Assembly (NCBI GenBank): GCA_900318585.1
Contig: ONKY01000103.1
Location: 1-52,253, forward strand
DNA from: an uncultured Prevotellaceae bacterium
GTDB taxonomy: Bacteria; Bacteroidota; Bacteroidia; Bacteroidales; Bacteroidaceae
Direction: 5' to 3'
DNA: 52,253 bases
Under the pieces are notes generated by a model, which was not told the origin of the DNA, did no database searches, and was given only the letters and a program-made list of their open reading frames with translations. Each line of letters begins with the position of its first letter. The first letter of the stretch is position 1. Both the position numbers and the translations under genes were made by a program. Shown piece by piece: positions 40,465 to 48,671 of this stretch.

Positions 40465-41292
40465 TTAGGCATGAGTGTAGACTTGTTCTTTTACCCACTG
40501 TGCCCATTCGGCGGGCGTCTTGCTCTTGTCGAACGTCTGCCAGGGGATGGGCTTGCCAAAGCTGACGCGGAAGGTCTTGTGAACGTTCTTATACATTTCG
40601 TCGACCAGGAAGAGCATTGCCAGGTTGAATGGCAGGAATCGGTCGGAGAAGTTGGCTAAGCGATAGAAGAAGTTGGAGTTCTCTCCGCTGAAGTAGATGG
40701 GCACCACGTCGCGGTGGTACTCCACGCTCTTCGAGATGAACGTCTTTGTCCAGGGGATGTCGCGTATCACTCCCTTCTTGCGGCGTGAGCAGAGACCTGC
40801 GGGAAACATCAGCATGTGGTTGTCGCTCTCGAAGCCTGCCTTCACCATGCGGGGGAAGTCACGGCTCTGTTTGCCCGTCTTGTTAATGGGAATGCAGAGC
40901 GGAGCCAGCCCGGGAAGATTCATCAGCAGATCGTTCACCAGATAGCGGAAACGACTGTCGTAGTGGCGACCGATGATGGCTCCGAGGGCTACACCGTCTT
41001 CACCGCCTAAGGGATGGTTGCTGACAAACGTATAGAGCCGTCCGTCATTCTTGTCGGGAAGATTCTCCACACCCTTCAGCTCTAAGGTCATGTCAAGGTA
41101 GCGCACACATTCTTCCAGCCACGGAGTTCCCACTTTGTCGCGGCTCTCCCAGAGAAAGGCGTTCACCTGATCTTGGTGGATAATACGTTTGAGCCATGCC
41201 ACCAATGGACGTGGCACCCAGCGTGCTTTCTTACCCAACTTTGACCTTAGTATGTTGTCAATGTCAATCGTCTTTTCCGTTAAGGTTGCCAT
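40465..41292 (-). CDS. glsA: Glycine-lipid O-acyltransferase GlsA
   Basis: A protein of 275 residues of the 1-acylglycerol-3-phosphate acyltransferase (PlsC/OlsA-like) family. The acyltransferase motif is SNHPLGGEDGVALG; further blocks are LCIPINKTGKQ and MLMFPAGLCSRRKKG. Its place directly before glsB matches the Bacteroides gls operon, where it adds the second acyl chain. The start at 41292 (MATLTEKT) is used; 41301 (MQKM) is possible. A TACTTTTG box at 41320-41327 on the minus strand is the likely promoter for glsA-glsB and perhaps for the carbohydrate cluster below. Confidence 0.88.
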   Translation of the reverse strand: MATLTEKTIDIDNILRSKLGKKARWVPRPLVAWLKRIIHQDQVNAFLWESRDKVGTPWLEECVRYLDMTLELKGVENLPDKNDGRLYTFVSNHPLGGEDGVALGAIIGRHYDSRFRYLVNDLLMNLPGLAPLCIPINKTGKQSRDFPRMVKAGFESDNHMLMFPAGLCSRRKKGVIRDIPWTKTFISKSVEYHRDVVPIYFSGENSNFFYRLANFSDRFLPFNLAMLFLVDEMYKNVHKTFRVSFGKPIPWQTFDKSKTPAEWAQWVKEQVYTHA

Positions 41293-41319
41293 TTTTTGCA
41301 TATTATCGCTAACAATGTG

Positions 41320-41327
41320 CAAAAGTA
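41320..41327 (-). promoter_or_regulatory. glsA promoter -7 box
   Basis: TACTTTTGC on the minus strand, 18 bp before ATG 41301 and 27 bp before ATG 41292. Confidence 0.45.
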
Positions 41328-41452
41328 ACACAAATCTTTGAAAAAGCGAACATTTTGAGCGAAAAAGTTCGATTCTACTGAAAAAAACATTTCCGCTTCC
41401 CTGAAATGCTGTCAGTACAAAGGCAGAAATTGTGCGTCTATCCTATGAATAT

Positions 41453-42904
41453 ATGAAAAAGGTAATATGTGTTTTTGCTCTTCTGGCGTTGGCAAGTCTG
41501 CTGATGCCGGAATCGCTGGTGGCGCAAGAGCGTTATCGGGTGGGCGTTTGTGACTGGATGGTACTCAAACGCCAGAAATTAGGGGAGTTTGAACTTGCCC
41601 GTCAGTTAGGTAGTGATGGTGTGGAACTGGATATGGGCGGACTGGGCCAGCGCGAACATTTCGACAACAAATTGCGCGATCCGAAGGAAGCAGCTCATTT
41701 CAAGCATGTGGCTGATTCGCTTGGTGTCGCGGTGGGAGCTGTAGCCATGAGCGGTTTCTATGCCCAGGACCTCACCAAGCGAGAAAACTACATGGCACTT
41801 ATTGAAGACTGTTTCGACACGATGGACAGGATGGGGGCTGCCGTGGCTTTCCTGCCCTTGGGCGGCTGTGGCAACGACTGGACTACAGACAAGGCCAAGC
41901 GGACAGCCATTGTGAAGCGTCTGCATGATATTGGCGAGGTAGCTAAGCTGCGCGGCAAACGGGTGGGTATAGACACTCCGTTGGACGCGAAGGGCAACCT
42001 TCGCCTGCTAAAAGAGATCAAGAGTGACGGCATCGCCATCTTTTATAAGTGGCAGACCATTGTGGAGAACGGCTGGGACATCCCCAAGGACATGAAGCTG
42101 CTCGGCGCGAAAAACATCTGCGCCATCCATGCCTCAAACAGCGATAGGGTATGGCTGAGCAACGACTCGACTCTCAACGTGCCCCTCATCAAGAACACGC
42201 TTGACCGGATGGGTTGGAACGGCTGGCTTTTCGTTGAACGCAGCCGTGATATCAGTATGGTGAAGAATGTGAAGATGAACTATGGTGCCAACGTGCGCTA
42301 CCTGAAGGAAATATTTAATTCATATCCCGAGGCGGAGGTGAAGCTTGACAGCGCAGGGAGGGATTCCGCTTACGTGCAGACCATCATCGGCCGCTCGCAG
42401 AAGGCCACCGATGAACTTGGCATTACGTGGACACCCTTAGGACAGAACGTACAGAATATCATTGCCAACCGCTATTTCAAACTCAATGACATTTATGCTG
42501 AACGCGACTCCCTAAAGAAGTCTGACAAGAAACTGGCCGAGGCGCAGTGCGACTCCAAGCTCTACCGCTCGCACTTCGGCTTCCTGGCCGATCTCTCCAT
42601 ATATCTGAAACCGAATGAGATAGAACGTGTAAAGGACGTGATGACGTTCAACGTGCTCAAGGTGACCTACGACGCGCATTGCGACATGATTCCGACGCTC
42701 ACTGGAGAGGAGAAACAGCAGATAATGGCCTGGCTTGTCGAGGCGCGCGAGTTGGCCATCGACGCTGAGAGCTCGAAGAAGAAGCATGAGGTGTTCGGCA
42801 AGTATAAAGGCCGCATCAACAACTACCTGACCCGTCGCGGCTACGATTTGAATAAGGAGCGTGAGGAATGGTACAAACGGATAGAAAAAAGAGAAAAGAA
42901 ATAG
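41453..42904 (+). CDS. Sugar isomerase/epimerase-like barrel fused to DUF3826
   Basis: A protein of 483 residues with signal (MKKVICVFALLALASLLMPESLVAQ). Residues about 28-285 are an AP-endonuclease-2/xylose-isomerase-like TIM barrel (YRVGVCDWMVLKRQ, GSDGVELDMGGLG, GVAVGAVAMSGFYAQD, GIAIFYKWQTI, WNGWLFVERS). Residues about 305-480 match DUF3826 (DSAYVQTIIGRSQKATDELGI...DYDLNKEREEWY-like end, CDMIPTLTGEEKQQIMAWL). DUF3826 proteins usually occur alone in pectin-related loci of Bacteroides, so the fusion links an exported barrel to pectin use. ATG 41453 starts the signal; an ATG at 41445 is out of frame. It heads the rightward pair with the GH127 gene, 12 bp away. Confidence 0.8.
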   Translation: MKKVICVFALLALASLLMPESLVAQERYRVGVCDWMVLKRQKLGEFELARQLGSDGVELDMGGLGQREHFDNKLRDPKEAAHFKHVADSLGVAVGAVAMSGFYAQDLTKRENYMALIEDCFDTMDRMGAAVAFLPLGGCGNDWTTDKAKRTAIVKRLHDIGEVAKLRGKRVGIDTPLDAKGNLRLLKEIKSDGIAIFYKWQTIVENGWDIPKDMKLLGAKNICAIHASNSDRVWLSNDSTLNVPLIKNTLDRMGWNGWLFVERSRDISMVKNVKMNYGANVRYLKEIFNSYPEAEVKLDSAGRDSAYVQTIIGRSQKATDELGITWTPLGQNVQNIIANRYFKLNDIYAERDSLKKSDKKLAEAQCDSKLYRSHFGFLADLSIYLKPNEIERVKDVMTFNVLKVTYDAHCDMIPTLTGEEKQQIMAWLVEARELAIDAESSKKKHEVFGKYKGRINNYLTRRGYDLNKEREEWYKRIEKREKK

Positions 42905-42916
42905 GATAGATGAGTT

Positions 42917-45004
42917 ATGAGTGATGGAATGAGACGATTGGTTGTCATGGGAGGCATGACTCTGGCCCTTTGCCTTCATGTACAGGCGCAAAAAGGCCTG
43001 ACAGACATGAGCCGGAGCAAGAATGCAACGATAACGAATACGCCGCTGGGCTCAGTGAAGTGGACGGGCGGCTTTTGGGGCGACAGGTTCAACGTGCTGT
43101 CCAATACAACGATTTGGGACATGTGGGATACATGGAACACACCGTGGGATACTCTTTATACCGACGGCCAGCACGGCAGCCACGGCTTCCGCAATTTCGA
43201 GGTGGCGGCAGGAACGGTGAAGGGCGTACACCACGGTCCTCCTTTCCACGACGGCGATATGTATAAATGGCTGGAAGCCTGTGCTGCCGTATATGCCGTG
43301 ACCAAGGATCCGAAGCTCGACGCCCTTATGGACCGATTCATTGAGCAGGTGTGCCTTGCCCAGCGTGCCGACGGCTACATCCACACTCCTGTCGTCATCT
43401 CTGAGCGCAACGCGGGCATCGACTCCCATGCGACGGATAACACCAACATCGGCATCACCATCGGCGATGACCAGAAGAAGGCCTTCGCCTCACGCCTGAA
43501 CTTCGAGACCTATAACCTCGGTCATCTGATGACTGCTGGCATTGTCCACAAGCGGGCAACGGGTAAGACCACGCTGTTCGACTGTGGCAGACGAGCCGCC
43601 GACTTCCTCTATCAATTCCTGACCAACGACGCCGCCGAGCTCTCTCGCAATGCTATCTGTCCCAGCCACTATATGGGTGCCGCGGAGATGTACCGTGAGA
43701 CGGGCGACGAGCGCTACCTAACCCTGGCCAAGGGACTCATCGCTATCCGCGACTCTGTACAGAACGGCGAAGACCATAATCAGGATCGCCATAAGCTGCG
43801 CGACCAGTATGAGGCTATGGGGCACGCCGTCCGCGCCAACTACCTCTATGCAGGCGTAGCCGACCTATATGCCGAGACCGGAGAGGAGCAGTTGAGGAAG
43901 AACCTTGAGGCTATCTGGAACGACATCGTGCAGCACAAGATCTATATCATGGGCGGCTGCGGTGCTCTCTACGACGGCGTTTCTCCCGATGGTACCACCT
44001 ACGACCAGCCCTCCATTCAGCAGATCCACCAAGCTTACGGACGACAGTTCCAACTCCCTCAAGAGGCCGCCCATAACGAAATCTGCGCGCAGATAGGTAT
44101 GCTGCTCTTCTCCTGGCGTATGTTCCAGACCACTGCAGACAACAAGTATATCGACATCATCGAGAACGAACTCTATAACGGCATTCTATCAGGTATCTCG
44201 CTCGACGGCCGCGACTACTTCTACACCGAAACTCTCCGCCGCACGGCCGAATTCCCCTATACCATGCGCTGGCCCAAGCACCGGCAGCACTACATTTCCT
44301 GCTTCTGCTGTCCGCCGAACACTGTGCGTACGCTTTGTGAGGCGCAGGAATATGCCTATGCCTTCACCGGCAATGTGCTGTGGGTGAATCTCTACGGGAA
44401 TAACACGCTCACTACCAAGGATCTCATCGTGGAGCAGCAGACCGACTACCCTTGGGACGGCAAGGTTACGCTGACTTTCAGGAAGGTGAAGGACTATCAG
44501 CGTCTGATGCTGCATATTCCTGACTGGTGCGACGACTGGACCATCGCAGTGAACGGTGAGGACATGGGCGTAAAGCCGATGGGCATCATCAACCGCAAGT
44601 TCAGGAAAGGTGACGTCGTTGAAATACATTTCAATATGCGTCCACGGCTGATTGAGGCAAACCCCCTGGTGGAGGAAGCCAAGAATCAGGTAGCAGTGAA
44701 GCGCGGTCCTATTGTCTATTGTCTGGAAGGTCAGGATATAGAGGGGGGCCATCGTATCAACGACATCGCTATTCCTGCTGACATTGAGCTGAAGGAAGTG
44801 CCGATGGAGATAGCGGGGCACCGGTTCACGGCCTTGGAGGGCGATGCCCTGCTGGTGAACGACAGGCAATGGAATAACACGACGCTCTACCGGGAGCTTC
44901 GTCCTGCTAAAAAGAACAAGGTCAGGATTCGCCTGATTCCCTACTATGCCTGGGACAACCGCAACATACAGGACATGAGCCTCTGGTTGCCATTGGCTCG
45001 TTAA
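42917..45004 (+). CDS. GH127-family glycosidase (DUF1680)
   Basis: A 695-residue exported enzyme; the signal starts at the second ATG (42929, MRRLVVMGGMTLALCLHVQAQ), which may be the real start. The (alpha/alpha)6 barrel carries the zinc-thiolate site known from beta-L-arabinofuranosidase HypBA1: Glu388 and Cys390 (HNEIC) with Cys464 and Cys465 (CFCCPPN). C-terminal beta domains follow. GH127 members act on beta-L-arabinofuranosides, and one Bacteroides member removes aceric acid from rhamnogalacturonan II. The context supports a role in side-chain removal from pectin. Confidence 0.9.
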   Translation: MSDGMRRLVVMGGMTLALCLHVQAQKGLTDMSRSKNATITNTPLGSVKWTGGFWGDRFNVLSNTTIWDMWDTWNTPWDTLYTDGQHGSHGFRNFEVAAGTVKGVHHGPPFHDGDMYKWLEACAAVYAVTKDPKLDALMDRFIEQVCLAQRADGYIHTPVVISERNAGIDSHATDNTNIGITIGDDQKKAFASRLNFETYNLGHLMTAGIVHKRATGKTTLFDCGRRAADFLYQFLTNDAAELSRNAICPSHYMGAAEMYRETGDERYLTLAKGLIAIRDSVQNGEDHNQDRHKLRDQYEAMGHAVRANYLYAGVADLYAETGEEQLRKNLEAIWNDIVQHKIYIMGGCGALYDGVSPDGTTYDQPSIQQIHQAYGRQFQLPQEAAHNEICAQIGMLLFSWRMFQTTADNKYIDIIENELYNGILSGISLDGRDYFYTETLRRTAEFPYTMRWPKHRQHYISCFCCPPNTVRTLCEAQEYAYAFTGNVLWVNLYGNNTLTTKDLIVEQQTDYPWDGKVTLTFRKVKDYQRLMLHIPDWCDDWTIAVNGEDMGVKPMGIINRKFRKGDVVEIHFNMRPRLIEANPLVEEAKNQVAVKRGPIVYCLEGQDIEGGHRINDIAIPADIELKEVPMEIAGHRFTALEGDALLVNDRQWNNTTLYRELRPAKKNKVRIRLIPYYAWDNRNIQDMSLWLPLAR

Positions 45005-45022
45005 GCAGTCTGTTGCCTTTTC

Positions 45023-46093
45023 TTATTTCGGCAGCAGAGCATCCACTTTCTCGCGCAAGGCCGTGGTACCCAAGTTACGTGCCAGGATTTTGCCGGAGGA
45101 AGTGACGACAAAGTTTGAGGGAATATCAGTAATTCCGAGCGTGGAGACGACGGGCGACAGCCACATCTTCCCGTCGCAGACGGTGGGCCAGCTGATGGAG
45201 TCGCGCTTCATGGCTTCACGGCAGTCCTTCAGACTTCCGTCCATGCAGATACCCACGACGGCGAGGCGTTGTCCGTAAGTTTTCTTCTGCTTCTTGAGCT
45301 CACGCTGCATGGTGAGCGTGTCGAAGTTCCACGATGCCCACACCAGCACAACATTCACTTCTGCCTTCAAGTCAGCTTCCGAGACTCGTTTCCCGTCAAT
45401 GGTGACAGCAGAGAAGGCGGGCAGCTTGCCGTTTACCGTGACCTCCTTCAGTACCCCCAGCTCGCGCTTCAGCCTGTGAAGGTCGTTATTCTGGGGACTG
45501 GCATCGCTCATGGTGTTCACCAGTTGCTGTGCCTTGTCGAAGTCGGCATTAGGCTTCAGCAGGAAATGTCTGTTGATGAGATAGAGGGAGACGGGCGAGG
45601 TGGGGTGGTCAGTGATGAATGTCTCCACTGCCTTCTGCACTTCTGGAGGCGTCTGCTCGTTCGTCTTCAGGCGGAACTGGGTCAGCAGCTCGTTGTCCTC
45701 GCTGCCTTTCACTTCCACTTCCTTCAGGTGCGATGCGTCGCCTTCCATTGTAATCTTTTCGCCGGGATGCGCGAATACGGGAATCTCCGAATAGTTGGGG
45801 AAGATGACCGTGAACTGTACGGTGTCGCGAAGGGCTATCTCATAGACAAACCTGCCTTCTGACAGGTGGATGGTGTCCTTCTTGGTCAGCCCCTGATCCA
45901 GACTGTAGATATAGAACTCGCCCTGGTTGAAGTTCTTGAATTTACCTTCCAACCGGAAGGTCTTTTCATCCTCATGGCAGGCGGTCAAGAGGACGAGGAT
46001 GCACAGCGCAATATGCACAAAGCACAACCACTTGCGCCCTGCGGGACGTTTCGTGGTTGTGCGTTGTGTATGCTTTGTGCAATGCAGGCGCAT
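45023..46093 (-). CDS. DUF4369/thioredoxin-like lipoprotein without CxxC
   Basis: A 356-residue lipoprotein (lipobox LTAC, Cys39). The DUF4369 part (FRLEGKFKNFNQGEFYIYSLDQG...) is followed by a helical segment and a TlpA/AhpC-like thioredoxin fold (LPAFSAVTIDGKRVSEADLKAEVNVVLVWASWNFDT...VVGICMDGS, TDIPSNFVVTSSGKIL). At the active site the usual WCxxC is WNFDT, so disulfide chemistry is unlikely; a binding or chaperone role is possible. The start codon overlaps the upstream stop (TAATG), supporting 46093. Most of the signal region is encoded by a palindrome at 46014-46081. Confidence 0.85.
   Translation of the reverse strand: MRLHCTKHTQRTTTKRPAGRKWLCFVHIALCILVLLTACHEDEKTFRLEGKFKNFNQGEFYIYSLDQGLTKKDTIHLSEGRFVYEIALRDTVQFTVIFPNYSEIPVFAHPGEKITMEGDASHLKEVEVKGSEDNELLTQFRLKTNEQTPPEVQKAVETFITDHPTSPVSLYLINRHFLLKPNADFDKAQQLVNTMSDASPQNNDLHRLKRELGVLKEVTVNGKLPAFSAVTIDGKRVSEADLKAEVNVVLVWASWNFDTLTMQRELKKQKKTYGQRLAVVGICMDGSLKDCREAMKRDSISWPTVCDGKMWLSPVVSTLGITDIPSNFVVTSSGKILARNLGTTALREKVDALLPK
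46014..46081. repeat. Palindrome overlapping a signal-peptide coding region
   Basis: TGCACAAAGCACAACCAC (46014-46031) is mirrored by GTGGTTGTGC (46053-46062) and TTTGTGCA (46074-46081), with an 11-base bulge and a CCCTGCGGG loop. On the minus strand it encodes HCTKHTQRTTTKRPAGRKWL and the next residues of the lipoprotein's signal. Confidence 0.65.
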
Positions 46094-47778
46094 TATTTTG
46101 CCAGCTTGGTCAGTTCCAGGTCGTCAGCGGCATAGGTAGCCCACTTGCCGTCCTTGTCGATGGCAGCCTTCAGTGCCTGTGCGGCATCGCTGGCATTACC
46201 CATGCGGTTATAGAGGATGGCCTTCAGGTAGTCGGTCGTGGCGTCGGGGTTCTTCACATACTTCAGCGTGACTGCTGCCGAGGCGTAGTTCTTATTCAGA
46301 ATCTGTGCCAGAGCGGCGCTGTTGCTGTATACGTCCTTGAAGTCCTGCTCTGCCTGTGCGTAGTTGCCCTGTGCCAGGTGCAGGTTACCGAGCACCTCGC
46401 TCAGTCCGTTGGCACCCGTGGCCTGTGCAATCAGGTTCTCAGCTCCCGTGATGTCACCATTCTGCAGGGCAATGAGTCCCTGGTTAGCGTATGTCTCAGG
46501 CAGGTTGCTCACCTTCTGTGCCTGCTGAATGAACTTCTGTGCCTGATCCAGGTTACCCTTGGCATACTCCAACGTAGCCAGATTGTTATAGGCGCGGGCA
46601 TCGTTCGGATAGACCTGTGTGGCGGTCTTGTAGATGGCCTCCTTCTCGGCATTGCTGGCCTTCAGCGTTGCACAGTAGAGAATTTCCTCAATGCTGAGCT
46701 GCTTGGGGTCGGCCTGCATCTGTGCCTGGATCTGGTCGTCATCGCGGCCCACGGTCTCGTAATTGATGATCATGCGCGAACGGCGCAGCTGGGGCAGGAT
46801 GCCGTCGGCCAGCTCACGGAAGGCGCTGCTGATGTTCTTAATCTGCTGCTCACGCTCCTCGGGATCCTTATACATGGAGAGCACGCGCAGGATGACGTCC
46901 TTGTCCTGAATGTTGGAAGCCTTCACCAGCTCCTGGAAACCGTCCCAGTCCTGAGCCGTATACTTGGCGTCGATGGGGGCATTCAGGTTTTTGTTCTTCT
47001 TCATCTGCTGCTGCACATACTTCTCAGTCACCTTCTCGCGCTGGGCAGCCAGCTTGTCGTTGAGTGACACGCCGCCGTCAGGCGAAGCGTAGGCTGATAC
47101 CTCCACATTGTTCAGGCGCAGGCTCTCCTGGTCCTTGTTTATCTGCTCTAACAGGCGCACGAACTCCTTTACGGAGTTGTTCTTCAACTCGCTCTGGCGC
47201 AGGTTGGCCTGCTGAATGAGGAACTTCACGCTGGCTTCCTGCTTCTGAGCGTTGATGCGCTGGAAGGCATCGGGGGCAATGGCTGCCTGAGCGCTCTGGA
47301 GTGTGGTCTTATAAAGTTCCGATGTGGCGAGGATGCCGTATGCTACCTGTACCTCGGGCACGTTCACCTGCTTCTTGCCGATGCGTGCGTCGAAGGTGAG
47401 GAACATGTGGGCTGTCTTCACACCCTCATACTTGAAGTTGGTCTTCATGGTGTAGCGTCCGCCCACCTGATAGCTGATGGTCTGGTCGTTGCCGCTTACC
47501 TTCTCGCCTTGGAAGGTGGCGCTGGCACCCTGCTGGCGTACCTCGACTCCGTTCTTAGTGTAGCGCAGTTCGGGAATCACCGTCACGACGGCCTTCTTCT
47601 TCATGTACTTCTCAGGGAACATTCCGTTGATGGTGGCGGGCACCTGTCCGGCCTGTGTCTCTAACGGATTGGGTACTACACTGAAGTTGTCGGCAGAGAG
47701 TGCGCCGAGCTTCGAGCACGACGTTGCCAGTAGCATGAATGCTGCGGCTGACAACAGAGCAAAATTATTTTTCTGCAT
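46093..47778 (-). CDS. TPR lipoprotein with OmpA-like segment
   Basis: A 561-residue lipoprotein (lipobox ATSC, Cys21). An N-terminal beta domain (VVPNPLETQAGQVPATINGMFPEKYMKKKAVV...) is followed by an OmpA-like stretch (LNNVEVSAYASPDGGVSLNDKLAAQREKVTEKYV) and C-terminal TPR repeats (AEKEAIYKTATQVYPNDARAYNNLATLEYAKGNLDQAQKFIQQAQ). It probably sits at the inner face of the outer membrane as a scaffold or peptidoglycan-binding protein. It starts 31 bp after tRNA-Leu on the same strand with no terminator or promoter box between, so it may be transcribed from the tRNA promoter. Its stop overlaps the next start (TAATG). Confidence 0.88.
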   Translation of the reverse strand: MQKNNFALLSAAAFMLLATSCSKLGALSADNFSVVPNPLETQAGQVPATINGMFPEKYMKKKAVVTVIPELRYTKNGVEVRQQGASATFQGEKVSGNDQTISYQVGGRYTMKTNFKYEGVKTAHMFLTFDARIGKKQVNVPEVQVAYGILATSELYKTTLQSAQAAIAPDAFQRINAQKQEASVKFLIQQANLRQSELKNNSVKEFVRLLEQINKDQESLRLNNVEVSAYASPDGGVSLNDKLAAQREKVTEKYVQQQMKKNKNLNAPIDAKYTAQDWDGFQELVKASNIQDKDVILRVLSMYKDPEEREQQIKNISSAFRELADGILPQLRRSRMIINYETVGRDDDQIQAQMQADPKQLSIEEILYCATLKASNAEKEAIYKTATQVYPNDARAYNNLATLEYAKGNLDQAQKFIQQAQKVSNLPETYANQGLIALQNGDITGAENLIAQATGANGLSEVLGNLHLAQGNYAQAEQDFKDVYSNSAALAQILNKNYASAAVTLKYVKNPDATTDYLKAILYNRMGNASDAAQALKAAIDKDGKWATYAADDLELTKLAK

Positions 47779-47809
47779 CTTAATGAATAATTATTTGGAA
47801 TTTGACTTG

Positions 47810-47895
47810 TGCCGCGAGCGGGACTCGAACCCGCACAACCCTTACGGGTCAAGGGATTTTAAGTCCCTCGTGTCTACCAATTCCACCATTGCGGC
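47810..47895 (-). tRNA. tRNA-Leu (anticodon TAA)
   Basis: An 86-nt class II tRNA: 5' GCCGCAA, D arm GGTGGAATTGGTAGACAC, anticodon stem AGGGA/TCCCT with loop CTTAAAA (UAA), a long variable arm (GACCCGTAAGGGTT), T arm GCGGG-TTCGAGT-CCCGC, 3' TCGCGGC and discriminator A. The acceptor has an A.C mismatch at pair 6-67, unusual but tolerable. CCA is not encoded. Confidence 0.92.
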
Positions 47896-47931
47896 AGGGC
47901 TTTCAAGTGTGCTGGCTGCTAAAAAGCTGTG

Positions 47932-47963
47932 CAAAGGTACACTTATTTCCTGTAACCTCCAAA
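47932..47963 (-). promoter_or_regulatory. tRNA-Leu promoter
   Basis: Minus-strand TTTG (47960-47963) and TACCTTTG (47932-47939), 20 bp apart, 36 bp before the tRNA. Confidence 0.8.
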
Positions 47964-48001
47964 CGTTTTTGCACTATTTAAGGAATAATCGCGCTCTCGC
48001 A

Positions 48002-48613
48002 CTAATCGAAAGTCTTGAACTGATAGCCTTGTTTCTCCAGCCATTTGATACTTTCGGGTAGGGCGAAGTGCAGTTTCTCGATGCTTTTCAATGAGTCATG
48101 GAAAGTAATGATGCTGCCCGGGCGGGCATAGCGCCTGATGTTGTTAAGGATACCCTGGGCTGTCATCCATTTGGAGTAGTCGCGGGTCACGAGGTCCCAC
48201 ATCACCACCTTGTACTTCCTTGACAGGAAAGCGAACTGTGCCAGCCGCATCCAGCCGTGGGGCGGACGGAACAGGTGGCTCTGTATGTAGGCGTTGGCCT
48301 TCTCCACGTTGTAGCAGTAGTCGTGCAGCGTGTGGGTGAAGCCGCTGATGTGGTTGTGCGTGTGGTTGCCCACTTGGTGACCCTCGTCCTTGATTTGCTG
48401 GAATAGTTCCGGGTATTTTCTGACGTTGTCGCCCACCATGAAGAAAGTGGCCTTGATGTTGTGTTTGCGGAGTGTCTCGAGGATGAAGGGCGTGGACTCG
48501 GGGATGGGGCCGTCGTCAAAGGTCAGGTACACTGACCTCTCACGACGGTCCATCCGCCAGAGTGCCCTTGGATAGAGCCAGCGGAGGTAAATGGCAGGTT
48601 GCTCTATAATCAT
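48002..48613 (-). CDS. Polysaccharide deacetylase (NodB domain)
   Basis: A 203-residue CE4-type enzyme. Motif 1 TFDDGP is at 31-36 (Asp33 base, Asp34 metal), motif 2 HTHNH at 84-88 (metal His84, His88) and motif 3 RPPHG at 116-120; WDLVTRDYSKW and IITFHDS complete the site. It would remove acetyl groups from an N- or O-acetylated sugar such as peptidoglycan or an envelope glycan. No cleavable signal is seen, only a short N-terminal amphipathic stretch. It lies 58 bp behind the DUF2723 gene in the same direction. Confidence 0.92.
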   Translation of the reverse strand: MIIEQPAIYLRWLYPRALWRMDRRERSVYLTFDDGPIPESTPFILETLRKHNIKATFFMVGDNVRKYPELFQQIKDEGHQVGNHTHNHISGFTHTLHDYCYNVEKANAYIQSHLFRPPHGWMRLAQFAFLSRKYKVVMWDLVTRDYSKWMTAQGILNNIRRYARPGSIITFHDSLKSIEKLHFALPESIKWLEKQGYQFKTFD

Positions 48614-48660
48614 CTTTTATCTCTCACCTCTCACTTATCATTTTTCATTTCTCATTTAGG
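48613..48660. repeat. TCTCACCTCTCACTT-type repeat arm
   Basis: A pyrimidine-rich stretch of TCTCAC/TTCAT units fills the gap between the DUF2723 and deacetylase genes. It resembles one arm of the hairpin family at 17005-17110. Confidence 0.45.
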
Positions 48661-48671
48661 CCGCAGGCCGC

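Noticed and set aside
26744-45004. Cluster considered as a full polysaccharide utilisation locus
   Set aside because: No SusC-like TonB-dependent receptor or SusD-like lipoprotein is encoded in the window.
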